60,000 nucleotides of DNA from Chrysomallon squamiferum. Lineage: Eukaryota; Mollusca; Gastropoda; Neomphalida; Peltospiridae. Numbering within the stretch: position 1 is the first letter of the stretch; each line of letters starts with the position of its first letter. The stretch spans positions 23,417,755-23,477,754 of the forward strand of contig CM022670.1 of NCBI GenBank assembly GCA_012295275.1, in the 5' to 3' direction. The position numbers and the translations under genes are program-made. The notes below the pieces were generated by a model, which saw only the letters and a program-made list of their open reading frames with translations, did no database searches and was not told the DNA's origin. Positions 26,924 through 40,117 of the stretch are shown here, piece after piece.

Positions 26924-27828
26924 ATCCCTAGAAATAATTAGATTTCATTTCTTTAACCATCGATTTATAGTTCAATGACATTTCTTTCTTCAGATGTATA
27001 AATATTTAAAACTTTTGATATCTGATGAAATGTCTTACTTTTTTATATATAAACATGCTTTATCCCAACGTATAGTATCTGTATGTTTTTATATTATAAG
27101 TAAGTTAAACCAAGGTCTAGCTTAGTTTAGATACAAAGTTTTGAAAAAATGTTTTATTATTATTATTATGCAATTTGGTGGAGGCAATGAAAATCTGATC
27201 AATTAATTTTAGAAATAAATTAATACATTTAATATATTTTATATAATTAGATGATGGTGATTATTTATTTATTTATTTATTTATTTTTTTAAAGACTGAG
27301 ATTTATTTGAACAAGTAGACCATGACGACTGTTGTTACAATTATTCTTTTAGATTTTTAATTCACAACAGTTAACCAGCTTTTTACTCCTTTTTGCAGGT
27401 AATTAATACAGTTTGGTTAAAGTTTTGTACTGATGTCAGTATATTGATTTTTTCTTGGCTTTAATAAAATGCTTGTTGTTAGGTGAGGTGTTTTAACTGA
27501 AATTTCCATTTCAAAGGCAGATAACTCTGTATACTAAGATTTAATTCATTTTGATTACGTGCTTCTCAAGTTGTTGTTTTTTTCTCTCTCTCTCTGGGCT
27601 CTAACAGTGTATTTAATTGTATACTGAAAACCAGGTTTTTGTTTTCTTTTATGATTATGTGTTCATTTTATTTTTCTTGTATGGCTTTATTTTTATATTA
27701 CTGTCAGTGAAATTCACAAAAATCGAATTATAAATTACATGTTACACACATATATTCATTACTTTGTTTGTAGTTCATTCCACTGGCACAAAGCAGCAAA
27801 CAATTGTTAAATACAAAAAATACTAAAA

Positions 27829-27862
27829 AAAAAAAATAAATAAATAAATAAATAAATAAATA
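27829..27862. repeat. (AAAT)n microsatellite
   Basis: A-run followed by AAAT units. Confidence 0.9.
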
Positions 27863-28850
27863 ACGTGGCCTTATAAAACAGAAGGTAATATATGCTTGTA
27901 TTTTGAAGACGTTCAGTGAAGTGCCTTTCACAGGTTTCAAGAATCTGTTAATAATAAACTGTTAACAGACACAAAATTTGTATCAGTGTGTGTAGCAGTC
28001 TTTGGCACTCATTTGTGCTCATTGCAAAATGAATTTCACATGGGTGAAAAACAACAATGTTTTCTCTAAATTACACTGATTTTTGTACCATTCCAAAACA
28101 GCTTTTATTACTTGTAATTCTATATACCATCTTGTATATTACCATTATTTATAAATTTAGGTGCTGTGTTCAGCATCTGTTAGTAAATTCTAATACTAGA
28201 AATGCTACAGCTCTTTATTTATAGAAATTATGTTGATCATGTTTCACAGAATATACCTCAAGACTAATGTACTGAAATGTCCATTAATTTTGCTCTTTAT
28301 GCAAAGAAGCACCAAACCCTATAAGATTGAGTCTCTTGAATATGTCTCTGTTTTCAATTTGTTTGCATTTATTTTGTCTCAAGTGTTTTTATTTTCAGAT
28401 ATTTGACACTGAAATAACTGTTTTATACTGAAGATAAATCAGATTTATTTAACGTTCATATTAGCCGTTTTTAAAAGCAAATATTTTGTTAGATATTTGT
28501 TTATAATAATCAGTTTAATTAAAAACTTATTTAATTTGAATTATTTTATTGTTGAAATTATAAATATTCATTCTACACAACTGGCTAATGAACATAATGT
28601 ACTGTAAAAGTATTTGTTAAAAACATTTAAAGGGTAAATCTAGTTTAAATTCCAGCAAGAAAGACAAATGATGTAGCTAGTGTAAACACATCTTTGTGTT
28701 TTAGTTTACTTCTCTCTCATTTTTGTTTATTGTTTAATCTTGAGATACAATTAGAAATGTAGTGCCAAATGTTTACCACCAGAATTAGTCTTATAAATTG
28801 AGAAACTTTTTGTGTATATTTATTTATTGTAACTATTGTTGTTGTTTTTA

Positions 28851-28865
28851 TTATTGTTATTGTTA

Positions 28866-28932
<67 letters not shown>

Positions 28933-28942
28933 CATTATTATT
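28851..28942. repeat. (TTA/ATT)n microsatellite
   Basis: About 25 uninterrupted units after a TTG/TTA lead-in. It creates meaningless poly-Leu, poly-Tyr and poly-Ile frames on both strands. A TA/TG-rich tract (about 28973-29046) follows. Confidence 0.95.
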
Positions 28943-29275
28943 CAGTTTTGGAAGGAAAGGTCATACCTTCATACATATATATATATATGTATATAGATGT
29001 ATGTATATACAGCTATATGTATGTGTATATAGGTATATATATATGAATGAATGTTGGACATTCTAACAAGAGTTGTCTATCCCAACAAGAAGTATGTGAT
29101 ATATTTCTACATAAACAATGTTAGTTACTGAAAATTACTGAATCAGTGAAACATTCCATTAACAGTTGTACATAGTCAGTAGTTTATTTTCTGAAATAAG
29201 TTTTTAAAAAGTTGAGATTTAACATGACTTGTATTGGCTGTTAATAATGATTTTGTGTCTGATGTTCTTAAAAAG

Positions 29276-29489
29276 CTTCAGGTGGTTGTTGTTGGGTTTT
29301 TGAGTATAATATGTTCTAAATTATTTAATTTCTTTCTTTATAGTTAATTGTCTCCAAAGAATATCATCAATTTTTAAAACTTCAAGTGGTTTTTATTTTT
29401 TTTAATTTTTTTTAGTATAATATATTCTAAATTATTCGATTTGTTTCTTTATAGTTGCTTGTCTCAAAGAATATCATTAATTTCTAAAA
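29276..29489. repeat. Tandem duplication of a 104/110-bp unit
   Basis: Copy 1 (29276-29379) and copy 2 (29380-29489) share in order CTTCAGGTGGTT / CTTCAAGTGGTT, AGTATAATATGTTCTAAATT / AGTATAATATATTCTAAATT, TTTCTTTATAGTT and AAAGAATATCAT with AATTTxTAAAA. The divergence is mostly in a T-rich middle segment. Non-coding. Confidence 0.85.
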
Positions 29490-32400
29490 CTTCCGAATTA
29501 TTTTGTCTCAGAATTATATATTATTCCAAAATGTTTCTTTCTATCTTGTTAAATTACTGGTTTCAAAAGTAATATCTCATTTTCATTATGAAAGATACAC
29601 TACATATTCTATTTCAACTTATTATTTTTACAAAACCATATCTGATAAATTTGCAATAAAGCTAATTACAATAAAACCAGATGTTAACTATTTGTAAAAA
29701 TTGTTGTATATTGATACGTTTATATGAATTTTAACTTCTTAACTTTTTTTATATACAGAATGTTGGATATTTAACTAATGATTGCTTGGAAATAAAAAAT
29801 ATATTCAGACTATAAAATATATCATTATTATTCACAAAACAGACAATCTAACATCATTATAGGTCATGGAAACATCGGAATACATTCCCAGTGAATTATA
29901 AAACAAAATCCCTCCGTCACTATGTATGTTTGTTAACACTTTTATGACATCAGTTTTGTTGTTCTTAATCTTACTTATAAAAAATGTTCTGCAGTTGTAA
30001 TAATCTGTTGAGATAATTTTAAAGGAAGCTTACAAATTTTACATCTTCAGACAGCCATTTTTCTCACTTCATCAGTATTTGTCCAACACAATTGGGTCAT
30101 ATCACAGTCCCGGAATGAGTATGTCCAAACATTACTTTGATACAAACGTCTTCGCAGATTGACATTTGCTGTTTAAGTCTTGATTTACGATTATAACAGA
30201 ATTTGATCTTTTTGGGAGCAATCCATCACTAGAAAGACAAGATTTCAGATGGCTTTTTTTTTTCCTTGGTTTTTTTTTCCAGAGACACCATTACAATTTA
30301 ATTATGTGTGGATAAAAGCACAATTTTCAATTCATATTAAGTTACAAGCTGCACCTTGTTCATGGCTTCGACTTGACGTGACTGTGATTTACAGTGATTT
30401 ATCATTCAGTTGTGTGTATTTATTAAATTAACCTTTGTTGCTGCTTGTTGTAGAGTTACTAAACATTATGGATGATGAAACCAGGAACAAAGGCATAATA
30501 AAACCAGAATATTTTACATCTTTGTTCTTTTCTTTTTTTTTCCATTTTTTAAGCTTGTTGTTTGAATTTGTTGTGGCTTTTTAGTACTTGCTAACTTTTA
30601 CTTGTTAGAGTTGTTTTGAAGACAGAATATAATTTTTACAGTGAATGTGTATACACTGTGATTGTGTGTATGATACATGCATGTGTGACAAATGTATGTG
30701 TATTGATTGAATTAGTACACACTGGAAACACTGAACTCAGTAAACACAGCAAGAAAACATCTCGTTTCCTTTCTGTATTTATATTTCTGGTGTGTATTTT
30801 AATTGTAAATAACTCTTAACGTATGAAGATTTGAGTATAAGCAGATGTCATATAATTGAGATGATTATCATTGTTATTAAGCGTTTATCTTGTTGAAGGG
30901 ATGGGAATTTTATCTGATTGATTACTTTATGAATAACAAACAATTCATACTACTTCTCTTGAACAAAGATTTTTTTTTAATATATGTAGTCTAATTATTA
31001 ACTGTTATTTTTTCAAGATTAATAATTAAAATATATATATATATATAGCCTAATTGTAATTTTTACTGTAAATATTTTACTTTTAAAAACTATTAACAAA
31101 ACTTATTAGTCAGTGTTCTGAAACAGAACAGTCTGCTGTTTGAAAAATATTTCAAAAGATGAGATTAATCATTTAAAATTAAATAACAAATAGTAGCATT
31201 GTGGTTTTTTTTTCTTTTTTTTTTAAATATTTCTTTTTTAATCATTTTATGTTTTAGTTAAAATGCATTACATGTTTGTTAATGTTAAATGTGAGTACAC
31301 TGGTCAAGGTTTAGTGTAGTGGTTTAAACACTTTTCATTGTTATGTCATCATTAATCATTTTCTTGCATTTGTCATTTGTTATTTGTTTGTCCGTTTTGT
31401 GAGGGGGGTAGCTGTTTTCTTTCTTTTCTTTTTTTCGTGGGGTTTTGCAGGAAATTTTAATTTTTTTTATAAAATTTTATTGTTATTTTCCCTCCTCTTT
31501 TTATTAATATATATTTAAAGCATCATCACTTGTTATCTCATTTAAGTGCAAATATCTTACATTTGAATTTTCACCTATTTTAAAATGAATTAAATATATA
31601 ACGGTGTTTTAATAAAATAAAATATACTACATTTAAAATTATGCTTTAGTTTTACAATTAATTAGATACCAAAAACCTTTAAAATTTAATCTAGAGTACA
31701 GCTATTCCAGATAGGTCAAATTTCCATTAATCATTTACATTTTATTTGTAAAGCAGTTTTGAAAAATACTTCTGTGCTATAAATTAGTAAATAGTCCAGT
31801 ACAGTTGTTTGCTTATAGACATTTCAAGTCTGTTACAGATAATAAATAATATACTGTTTCTGAACTGATAAAAGATTGTAAATGACAAAGGTCTTTTTGT
31901 TTCAACAGTCTTTATAACAGCATTGTCTGCTTAACTGTATCCCCACTAGTGATAAATACTTCATCTTTGTTTAGTCTTATAACCAGAAGTCTGAAATACA
32001 CATAATTGCTAGGGGTTTTTGTTGTTTTGTTTTTTTTTGCTGTAATTGCCTGAAATTTTACTAAGTTAATGGTTATAATAGTTATGTCAGTTAAATTTGA
32101 ATCCAAGAACATCTTCTGGTTGTATTGTTTGAAACAATATTGTTATTAATATTATAGTGCAGTTTCTGAGTTATGTTTGGTAACATATATAGATATATAT
32201 ATAGGGCAGCAGATTTCCACACTTTATTATTAAATTAAAATACTTATATAATGTTAATATTTTATGTTCTTAAAAAAAAAAAACATAAAATTATTTTATA
32301 AACAAGTTTTACCATTTACAGAGTTTATCCAAGTTTCACTGGAATATTATTCAGCATTTCCATACAATTGTCCTAATTTTTTTTTTTTTTTTTTTGTGTT

Positions 32401-34189
32401 TTTATTATTTAATTTTTATTACTATTTAATTTTATGTTATTTATTTATTTTTTTTTAAATCCCCCCAAAATAGTTTAATTACTTAACTATATACAAATTT
32501 GTTTGATCCGTCTTGATTAAAACAATTATGTGATTGAAGTAATATTTGTTTAATTTTTATTGCCTCCCCAGCTTTGTATATAGCCCCGTATATATCCTGT
32601 GATTAATTCTTTTTTACTACTGTTGAAATAGTTCCCAAATCATTCTAATAGATACAGATAAATAATGAATACACAGAACTGCTTACGTTTGACTTGCGTA
32701 AAAATCTATTAATTTTGTTTTAACTGTTAATTAAGAAAACAGAGGTGATCAGCACATAATAAATATCACAGAATCAAGAATGTATATCTGCATGTTCTGT
32801 TTTTTATTATGAAGTCAGAATTAACTAGATATTGTCAGCATAAATCCTCAGGCAGGATTTTGTGTTTCTTTATTATTCCATAATTAACATTCTAACTAAT
32901 CTATCACTGAAACTTACATCTTGTATTGAGAGTTCTGTTCTGTTCTGGTAATGATGTATTGTACATTCTGTTGGGTTTTTTTTTTAGTCTTATGTAAAAC
33001 AGAGCCTGGTTAACATCATCATTGCTCAGGCTGATTTGTGAAAGCTGATAATAAATATCTTTATTCTGCACCAGTTTAAAGTGTTTTTATTTATGAACAG
33101 TGTGCAAATGCACAAATTGCAGGCAAATATGCACACACACACAATATCTTTATTATCTCATTTTTGTATTCTGTATTCCTTTCTGCTTTTTTTTCACCAC
33201 AAGACATTTTTTATAACAATGCATTACAATCAAATTTACATCCTTAATCGCAAGATTTTCGTTAATATTTCCATTGCATTTCTTTTTTTCTCTCTTTTAA
33301 ATAAAAAATAAAAATGTTTTAAAAAAATTAAAAATTTGAGTTTATTAACATATTACAATTTAATTTTTTTTAATTTATTTTTATATCAAATAAGTATAAC
33401 AGAATATTAAAGCTTCATTTTCATTTCATAGATGCAGGAAAAAAAAAATATTTTGTTAATAATGGAAAAAAAAAAAAATATATCATATTCCAAATACGAA
33501 CATTTATTTATTGATCAGTGCAACTTAGCTAAAAAGCAAATCAATATTAAATATGAAACTATCGTTCGCAGGTATTTTACATTATTAACATGCATCATTG
33601 ACTCTGAAAACTGTTATATTATTTACAAACACAAAGAAAAAAAATCAGTACTTAAATGAGGTGAAAATACTTCACAAACTTTTACAGCTGAAGAAGTAGC
33701 TTATTATTTTAAACAACGCTAAGTAGCGTACATTCGTTCTATCAGAAGATGATGAATTTATTTTGTTTTTCTAACTTTTTCTTCCTTTTTTCTTTCTTTC
33801 TTCCTTTCTTTTTACTCTATTCATTTATTTTTTTAATATTACTATTGTTGTTATCCTTAAAATATTTTCATTATTATTATTATTATTATTATTTTAATTC
33901 ATAAATACATACTGAAAGAAAACAAATGTTAAAAGGTTATGAAAATGTTATCTGTCGATGAGATGTTGTCATCATTTCTTTTTTCTTCTTCATTTTCTTG
34001 CCCTTGATAATCTAACAAGTTGTTTGGAAATCTAACAAGTTGTTTATTTGAAAGAGGGTTTCAAACATTGTATTTTTATTTCACTTTGTGAAAATACTTC
34101 AACACAAAATTTAGACTGACTTCAAACTGATGCGTTCTTGACGGTAACCATGAAAAGAAAAGAAGTAAACAGATTCCTCTACTCTTCTT

Positions 34190-34326
<137 letters not shown>

Positions 34327-34805
34327 TATAATGATGATAATTATTTTAATATTATATTATTATTATCATCAATATTATTATTGTTATTACTATGCAACAA
34401 AATCATAACATAGATCTATAAAATTGACAGTCCCTTTTACAAAGTCAATAAAGTAATTTTCTATCATCCGCTTCTAATAACACTTTTTTTTATACTTTCC
34501 ATGGATACCTCTCTCGTAACAAGATGCCAGTGCAAAAATAAAAAAAATAGAAAATAATAATAATAATAAAAATCACAGTGACAGGAAATATCACTAATGC
34601 TTTCTCACATATGAAGTAATCGGAAGTATGTTTTAACATGAAAAAAAACCGCCAGAGAGTAATTGATCTTTGAGCAAACAAAGATATCAATGAGGTTCTT
34701 TTTCGATCGATAAATGTAGGCTGAATTTTCACGTTCACTGAAATGGTTATTTTCAGCACAGACATGTTTCGTATAGACGTGAAAAAAAAAAAAAAAATAA
34801 TAAAT

Positions 34806-34832
34806 ATAGATAGATAGATAGATAGATAGATA
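34806..34832. repeat. (GATA)n microsatellite
   Basis: About six GATA units after an A-run. Confidence 0.9.
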
Positions 34833-35964
34833 TAAATAAATATATATAAGAAATATTAATTTGACGTTAAAAAACCCATGGAAATAATGTATACAAGTTT
34901 TTGTTTTGTTTTTAAAACTATAAAAACTCAAATTAGAGATAAAATGAAATTCAAAACGAAATAACAAACGAAATATATATATATCATTTTTACTTTCGAG
35001 TTTTCTTCAACAAAAACAACTTTTTAAAATGTATTATTATTATCATCATCATAGTTGTAAGAAACAATACTGTCGTCACTGAATTTATCACCATCGTCTT
35101 CACACCATACTGAATTTACGCACACATTTCGGTGCATGAGTAAATACTGAAGTTTGCCAGTTAAAGATGTCCTCTTATAGTAAATAAACGTCAACGAAAT
35201 TGAACTCAACAACACACATCCAATATTTCTTAAGAAAAACCTTCTTTGCACAACGGCAAGCCATATTAATGCTGAAGTAACCTTTGAAATAAAAAGTTGT
35301 GAAACCAAAAGGTTACCACTACAGATTCTACTTAACTAATGCTTAAACTACTCTAGTACTTAAGTAACATTTAAGATAAATAGTAATGAAATTAATCCGT
35401 ACACAGAAAAGCACTGTTGCTGCATAAGTAAAATTCGAAATAAACATTGGTCAAATTAACATAAGCTCTAAATTAGCCGAAGTGAAATTTGATGCACAAG
35501 CTTAATGGATTTGGGAATTGGGATCTAGTTAATAGATTGATTCTGGTTTACTATTAGATTATTGCATGCAGTCTTAAAGGTGTTTCGCTTGTTGAGCTTG
35601 TGTAATTTTGTTTGCATACATATTAAGAAATGAAAGAGAATATATTAATGACCAATATAATCAAATAAATAAACAAATAAACAAATAAATAAATAAATTC
35701 GAAAGCCTAAAGAAAAGCTAAGACTGAAAGAAAATCAATAATGTGGCATAAAATGTTCGCAGATGAATACATTTATTTTTAACACTAATGTTGTAAACAT
35801 GCAAGAGTCGGTTCCAGAGATTTTTCTATAAGGATTTTAAATCATGTTTCCGTGAGTCTCAGAATATTTTCATTCTGTTTTATAAACAGTAACAAAATGT
35901 TAATAAGTGGAACAAGTCTAAAGAAAAGGACGGGGTTGCCCATCGTCATGACCATATTGTAAAT

Positions 35965-36189
35965 TTTGGATATCAGCTAGTCATCCGAAAATCCTGCACA
36001 GTTTTGTAATCATGCATCCAACACGGTTTAGCTGTCCGGTATCTGGCGGATTTACGTTGTCCGGAATCCAGAACAGTTTGATGGTCCGGGATTGGACACA
36101 GAGTAATCGCCCGGAATCCGGCTTAGTTTCGTCGTTAGGAAAACAGGATAGTTTGATCATGCGTAATCCGGCATGGTTCTGCACGTTAC
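35965..36189. repeat. 25-bp-period degenerate minisatellite, about 9 copies
   Basis: Copies start at 35965 (weak), 35990, 36015, 36040, 36065, 36090, 36115, 36140 and 36165, each exactly 25 bases long. Approximate consensus: AATCCGGCACAGTTTGATCG followed by TCCGG. Copies differ by several substitutions but no indels, so the array is old yet length-constrained. It is an island of higher G+C in AT-rich DNA and leaves open frames of about 90-100 codons on both strands that I read as by-products of the repeat. Confidence 0.85.
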
Positions 36190-36570
36190 AGAGTAAACAC
36201 ACTTCGGTGATAATTACTTGTAATTCGTCTGCCATGCCTGTTAGTACAACGCAATCAATATTTACGAGACTGTAAGAAAAGATCAAGGATTTGGGAAAAT
36301 ATCCATTACCAATTCAACGAACGAGCCGCAGGATATTACTCATTAGATCGACTCATTTGGTCACAAATACACTGGGATTAAACAGATATTGTAATGGAAA
36401 TTGCTGGGTAATTTTTTTATTTCTTTTTATTTTTTATTTTTTCCTTATCGATGCTGGGAGATTAAATGAATTACGTAAAATGAAATGTATCAATAATTTA
36501 TTCAGGAATCTGAAAGGAAAAGTCGAAATTGTGTAAAGTCTCACAAAAATACAAAAACAAATTATTAATA

Positions 36571-36613
36571 AATAAAATAAAATAAAATAAAATAATAATA
36601 ATTATTATTATTA
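36571..36613. repeat. (AAAAT)n then AAT/ATT inverted tract
   Basis: AAAT and AAAAT units, then AATAATAATAATTATTATTATT, an inverted trinucleotide microsatellite. Confidence 0.85.
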
Positions 36614-36829
36614 TAATGATGATGATAAATAAACTTTTAAATTACTATTTTCACAGTTAATACAACACTATAAATAATGGCACTACATTATCAGTTACAA
36701 CCACAACAGTCAAACCAGTTTCTCCCTGTCACCACAAACAGAACGACAACTTTACAGATAATTCTAAAGAACTAAACTAAAAGCACCCTAAGAAGTAAAT
36801 CACTTCTTTTTTTTTTTTACAAATTTTTA

Positions 36830-36833
36830 TTAC

Positions 36834-36891
<58 letters not shown>

Positions 36892-36892
36892 T
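36830..36892. repeat. (ATT)n microsatellite
   Basis: About 20 ATT units. Confidence 0.95.
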
Positions 36893-37357
36893 TAAAGTAA
36901 ACAAGAAAGCAAGCACATAAACAAACAAATTAAATTAAATTAAATTAAGTTAAATTGATTAAAACCAATAATAACAAAAATCAAAACACTTAAAATGATA
37001 ATTTTTGAATATTATTAAGAATTTTCAAAATGTAAAAAAGAATACGTGAATTTCATATAATCTTTAATCTGAACTGACGTCATTAAAGAGAATATATAAA
37101 ATACCTAATCTAAACTTGTCTGAATATTCAGATTAAAAAACAAAAATTATACAAAATCAAATTACGAAGCAAATTAAATAGGCGATTGTCTGTGCAAATT
37201 AACACATTCTAAACATAATTAATATAATTAGCACGTTATCTATTTTTGATAAACTACGGGATATAGCTAATGAGACTGTTTCACTTATGACACATACATG
37301 CACAAACATACACGCACGCGTACATATACATAAAAGCATAAATACATACATGTTTAT

Positions 37358-37360
<3 letters not shown>

Positions 37361-37392
<32 letters not shown>
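37361..37392. repeat. (CA)n microsatellite
   Basis: About 16 CA units. Confidence 0.95.
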
Positions 37393-37395
<3 letters not shown>

Positions 37396-37608
37396 CCCAG
37401 CACTTCCTTTTTTCTTTCTTTTTTTCCGAGTTTATTTTTCGGTTGGTTATTTCATTATTCTCCCTGCAACAGAATAACTAATAAACCTTAACAACGCGAG
37501 CAAAGCTTTCATTACTCTAATAGCAAAGTCTGGGAACTTTAACACGAACGTGGCCTTCCTAGGTTTATTTAAAGGTTTCATTTATTCTTTGCACACAAGA
37601 ATCTGTTT

Positions 37609-37611
37609 AAT

Positions 37612-37642
<31 letters not shown>

Positions 37643-37645
37643 TTT
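37609..37645. repeat. (TTTA)n microsatellite
   Basis: About nine TTTA units. Confidence 0.95.
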
Positions 37646-38761
37646 TAATTATTTTTACTCTGGTGATGGATGTAATATATAATAGTTTATAAAAAAAAAA
37701 AAAAAAAAACCCAGATAATATGTTAATTATAGTAATATATCTATATCTATATGTATATAAAACGCGGGTGGCAATTCCTTTATGCATGTTATTAGTGATA
37801 TACTTTTGTTTTCTCCAGTTTTGCTAATAACGCTCGATATAAGCTCAGATTGCGGTAATGCTGTATATTTAGTGAATATTTTCCTGCTGTTCGCGGATCG
37901 ATGTGGCTTGATCACCGCGATGTGTTACAGAAAACCCAGAGCACCGCAGCCTTACGCAAACTAAATTATCCATGATAAATTGTATTTCAAATCAATCGAA
38001 TGTCACAACTCAAGGATATAGAGAGATGAATGAGATAGCTGGACGATTCCACGCCAAAAAACATTAAAGTCTTTTCACTTGGCGATTGGGAATAAATACG
38101 ACGAGCGTGAATTGGCTGTCTTTCCAAAACCGCGAAAACCAACAAGACTGAGAGTTTATTTTCGGAAGTGTTTTCTTGTTCGCAGTGAGTCTTCTGTCAG
38201 TAAAATTTCTGAAGCATTCAACAGCTTCGTGCATTCTGGAAATGCCTGTCAATACTCATTGCTTTAGAGACGCTGGCTGGAATCACGGAGTAAACAGAAC
38301 TTAATCATATCTTGCTCTTCTTCAGCTAACTTGGAGAAAATCTTTCCATAATTTCACATAATGAAGTATTTTTGTTTGAGATACAAGTTTTAAAAATATT
38401 TCTTTGACGAAACTAGTTTTAAAAGGAAAGGAAAAGGACAGTATTATACACATGATTCCGAAAATGGAAAATAATTTAAAATCAAAAGAAAATTCATGGA
38501 AAAGTTTCAAATTCTCATGTTCACAAAAATAATAGTTTCTTGGATTGCTTTAAGCAATAATGGTGTTCAAATAAACAATATTGGTTAACTGTATTTTATC
38601 GTGCCAGAGGGGAAATATTTAATAACATGGTTTATACGATAAAATAAGATTGAAAAAGGAGAGAGAAGGTACTCTATTGATAGATTCGTATCTTAATCAA
38701 AAATAAACTTTTAAAATTTCTTCTTGGTAGACCGTATTGGAGCAGGAGATGATTACGTGAT

Positions 38762-38767
38762 TTTCAG
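38762..38767 (+). other. Possible 3' splice site just upstream of the KCNE-like start codon
   Basis: GATTTTCAG ends at 38767, three bases before ATG 38771, suggesting the coding exon is preceded by an intron in the 5' UTR. No matching donor can be fixed by eye. Confidence 0.4.
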
Positions 38768-38770
38768 AAA

Positions 38771-39262
38771 ATGGCGAGAATAAATGGAGGTTTATCAAAA
38801 CCAAATCCTAATGTGGAATCTGTATTTATGTCAGCAGTGTACCGTGCTTGTGTCAAAGTTCATAATCATTCTCTAGAAGACGAAACTTGGCTCAAGAAAT
38901 TCAATGACACATCACAAAACCCAGACAAACCGGACACGGATTTTGGTGCCATCATGTACATCTCTGTAGTTCTACTTTTTTACTCCACTGGAATTATCAT
39001 CATGATTGTGAAATACCTCAAAACAGAGAAAGCTGAAATGGAAGAGGAACTGGCACTGGAGAGATTTTTCAAGCATATGCCGAACCAAAAGACAGACAAA
39101 GAACATCACGTGAACAAGATGGCGATCAGAGCTTTCCACACGCTGACGTCAGGTGGACATGGACAAGTTGCTCGGAGAGAAATTCCTGGTGAATCTTCTT
39201 CTTCTAGGTATTCGATGGTGAATGGAAAAACACCCAAAACATTACTCGTAACAGAAGTTTGA
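38771..39262 (+). CDS. KCNE-like single-pass membrane protein with C-terminal PDZ ligand (163 aa, one coding exon)
   Basis: The frame is a complete ATG-to-TGA single exon. Residues 1-59 are hydrophilic with two N-glycosylation sequons (N32-H-S, N45-D-T) and no signal peptide. Residues about 60-80 are one membrane helix (IMYISVVLLFYSTGIIIMIV), followed at once by basic residues (KYLKTEK), so N-out/C-in topology is predicted. The tail (81-163) starts with an acidic/amphipathic stretch (AEMEEELALERFF), is Ser-rich later, and ends in TEV, a class I PDZ ligand. KCNE proteins share this plan: 100-180 aa, N-terminal glycans, one helix, then a K/R-S/T-K/R juxtamembrane patch, and usually one coding exon. 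The helix resembles the vertebrate KCNE4 pattern Y-I-x-V-V-x-x-F-Y...I-M-x-x-Y-x-K. If so, it would modulate a voltage-gated K+ channel. A TTTTCAG just before AAAATGG suggests an upstream non-coding exon. Family membership is inference; any small type III membrane protein could look similar. Confidence 0.6.
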   Translation: MARINGGLSKPNPNVESVFMSAVYRACVKVHNHSLEDETWLKKFNDTSQNPDKPDTDFGAIMYISVVLLFYSTGIIIMIVKYLKTEKAEMEEELALERFFKHMPNQKTDKEHHVNKMAIRAFHTLTSGGHGQVARREIPGESSSSRYSMVNGKTPKTLLVTEV

Positions 39263-39304
39263 TGTTGTTTATATTCTTTCTTTTCAAAAAGGGAAATTTT
39301 AACA

Positions 39305-39310
39305 AATAAA
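39305..39310 (+). terminator. Candidate poly(A) signal of the KCNE-like gene
   Basis: AATAAA 43 bases after the TGA stop; the next T/GT-rich stretch is close behind. Confidence 0.45.
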
Positions 39311-39989
39311 ATATGTATTAAAAGTGTGGATATCTATTAATCTTTATTATGTGACGCGTCAAACAACTTCAGATTTCGATTTTGAATTTCCATTCAAATT
39401 GTTTTCTATGCATTTTCACAATCTGATTTATCCTGCACGTTCTGATGATTGATTTGCATGTTTTTAAAAAAAAAAAAACACAATCATATGCATAACGTGC
39501 CTTTAATAATGTGAATGAGATATAGCTGAGATATATTAGTATTCTTGGAATTTCAGTGATATACTTAGTCTTGTTAAAGGGATATATCAGTATGTATTCA
39601 TTTAAATGTATGGAGTTGTTTCTGTGTTAATAAGCATTTCTTCCATTAAAAGAAATGCAGAATAATCATAATCACGTACGTAATGTTACTGAACATATAT
39701 ACACTTACATTTACTCGTGGAAAAAATAATTATATCAAACCTTTACTTCAACATTAGAAGAAGAAAAACTGTCCTCTAATACGTTAATATGCTATTTTTG
39801 TTTCTTTTGACAGAATTTACAATATTTTCTAATTATTTCCGAATTTATTTTATATACGAATTGTTTTTCCCAATTTGAGTAACAAGTCTGCTTGATCGCT
39901 TGGAATTCTCCTTAAAATTAAAATTATTCTTGATAAAGCAATTGTCCGTTGGTGGTTTCTTGTTTATTGGTTGGTTGATGGTTTTTTAT

Positions 39990-39994
39990 TTTTT

Positions 39995-40030
<36 letters not shown>
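39990..40030. repeat. Poly(T) run
   Basis: About 40 T with one A interruption before it; followed 180 bases later by a pure poly(A) run (40212-40241). Confidence 0.93.
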
Positions 40031-40032
<2 letters not shown>

Positions 40033-40086
40033 TTATCATAATAGTCATGTTTTTATGGAAGTACGCAATGAAAACATAAAAAATAC

Positions 40087-40117
<31 letters not shown>

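Noticed and set aside
28717-29066. Poly-Ile, poly-Leu and poly-Tyr frames on both strands
   Set aside because: They are translations of the (TTA)n microsatellite and TA-rich tract.
34490-35308. Minus-strand frames of 91-120 codons
   Set aside because: Phe/Ile/Tyr-rich composition, cross GATA and poly(A) repeats, no exon signals.
36012-36286. Overlapping open frames of 87 and 101 codons on opposite strands
   Set aside because: They arise from the 25-bp minisatellite; no start context, splice sites or similarity to a known protein.
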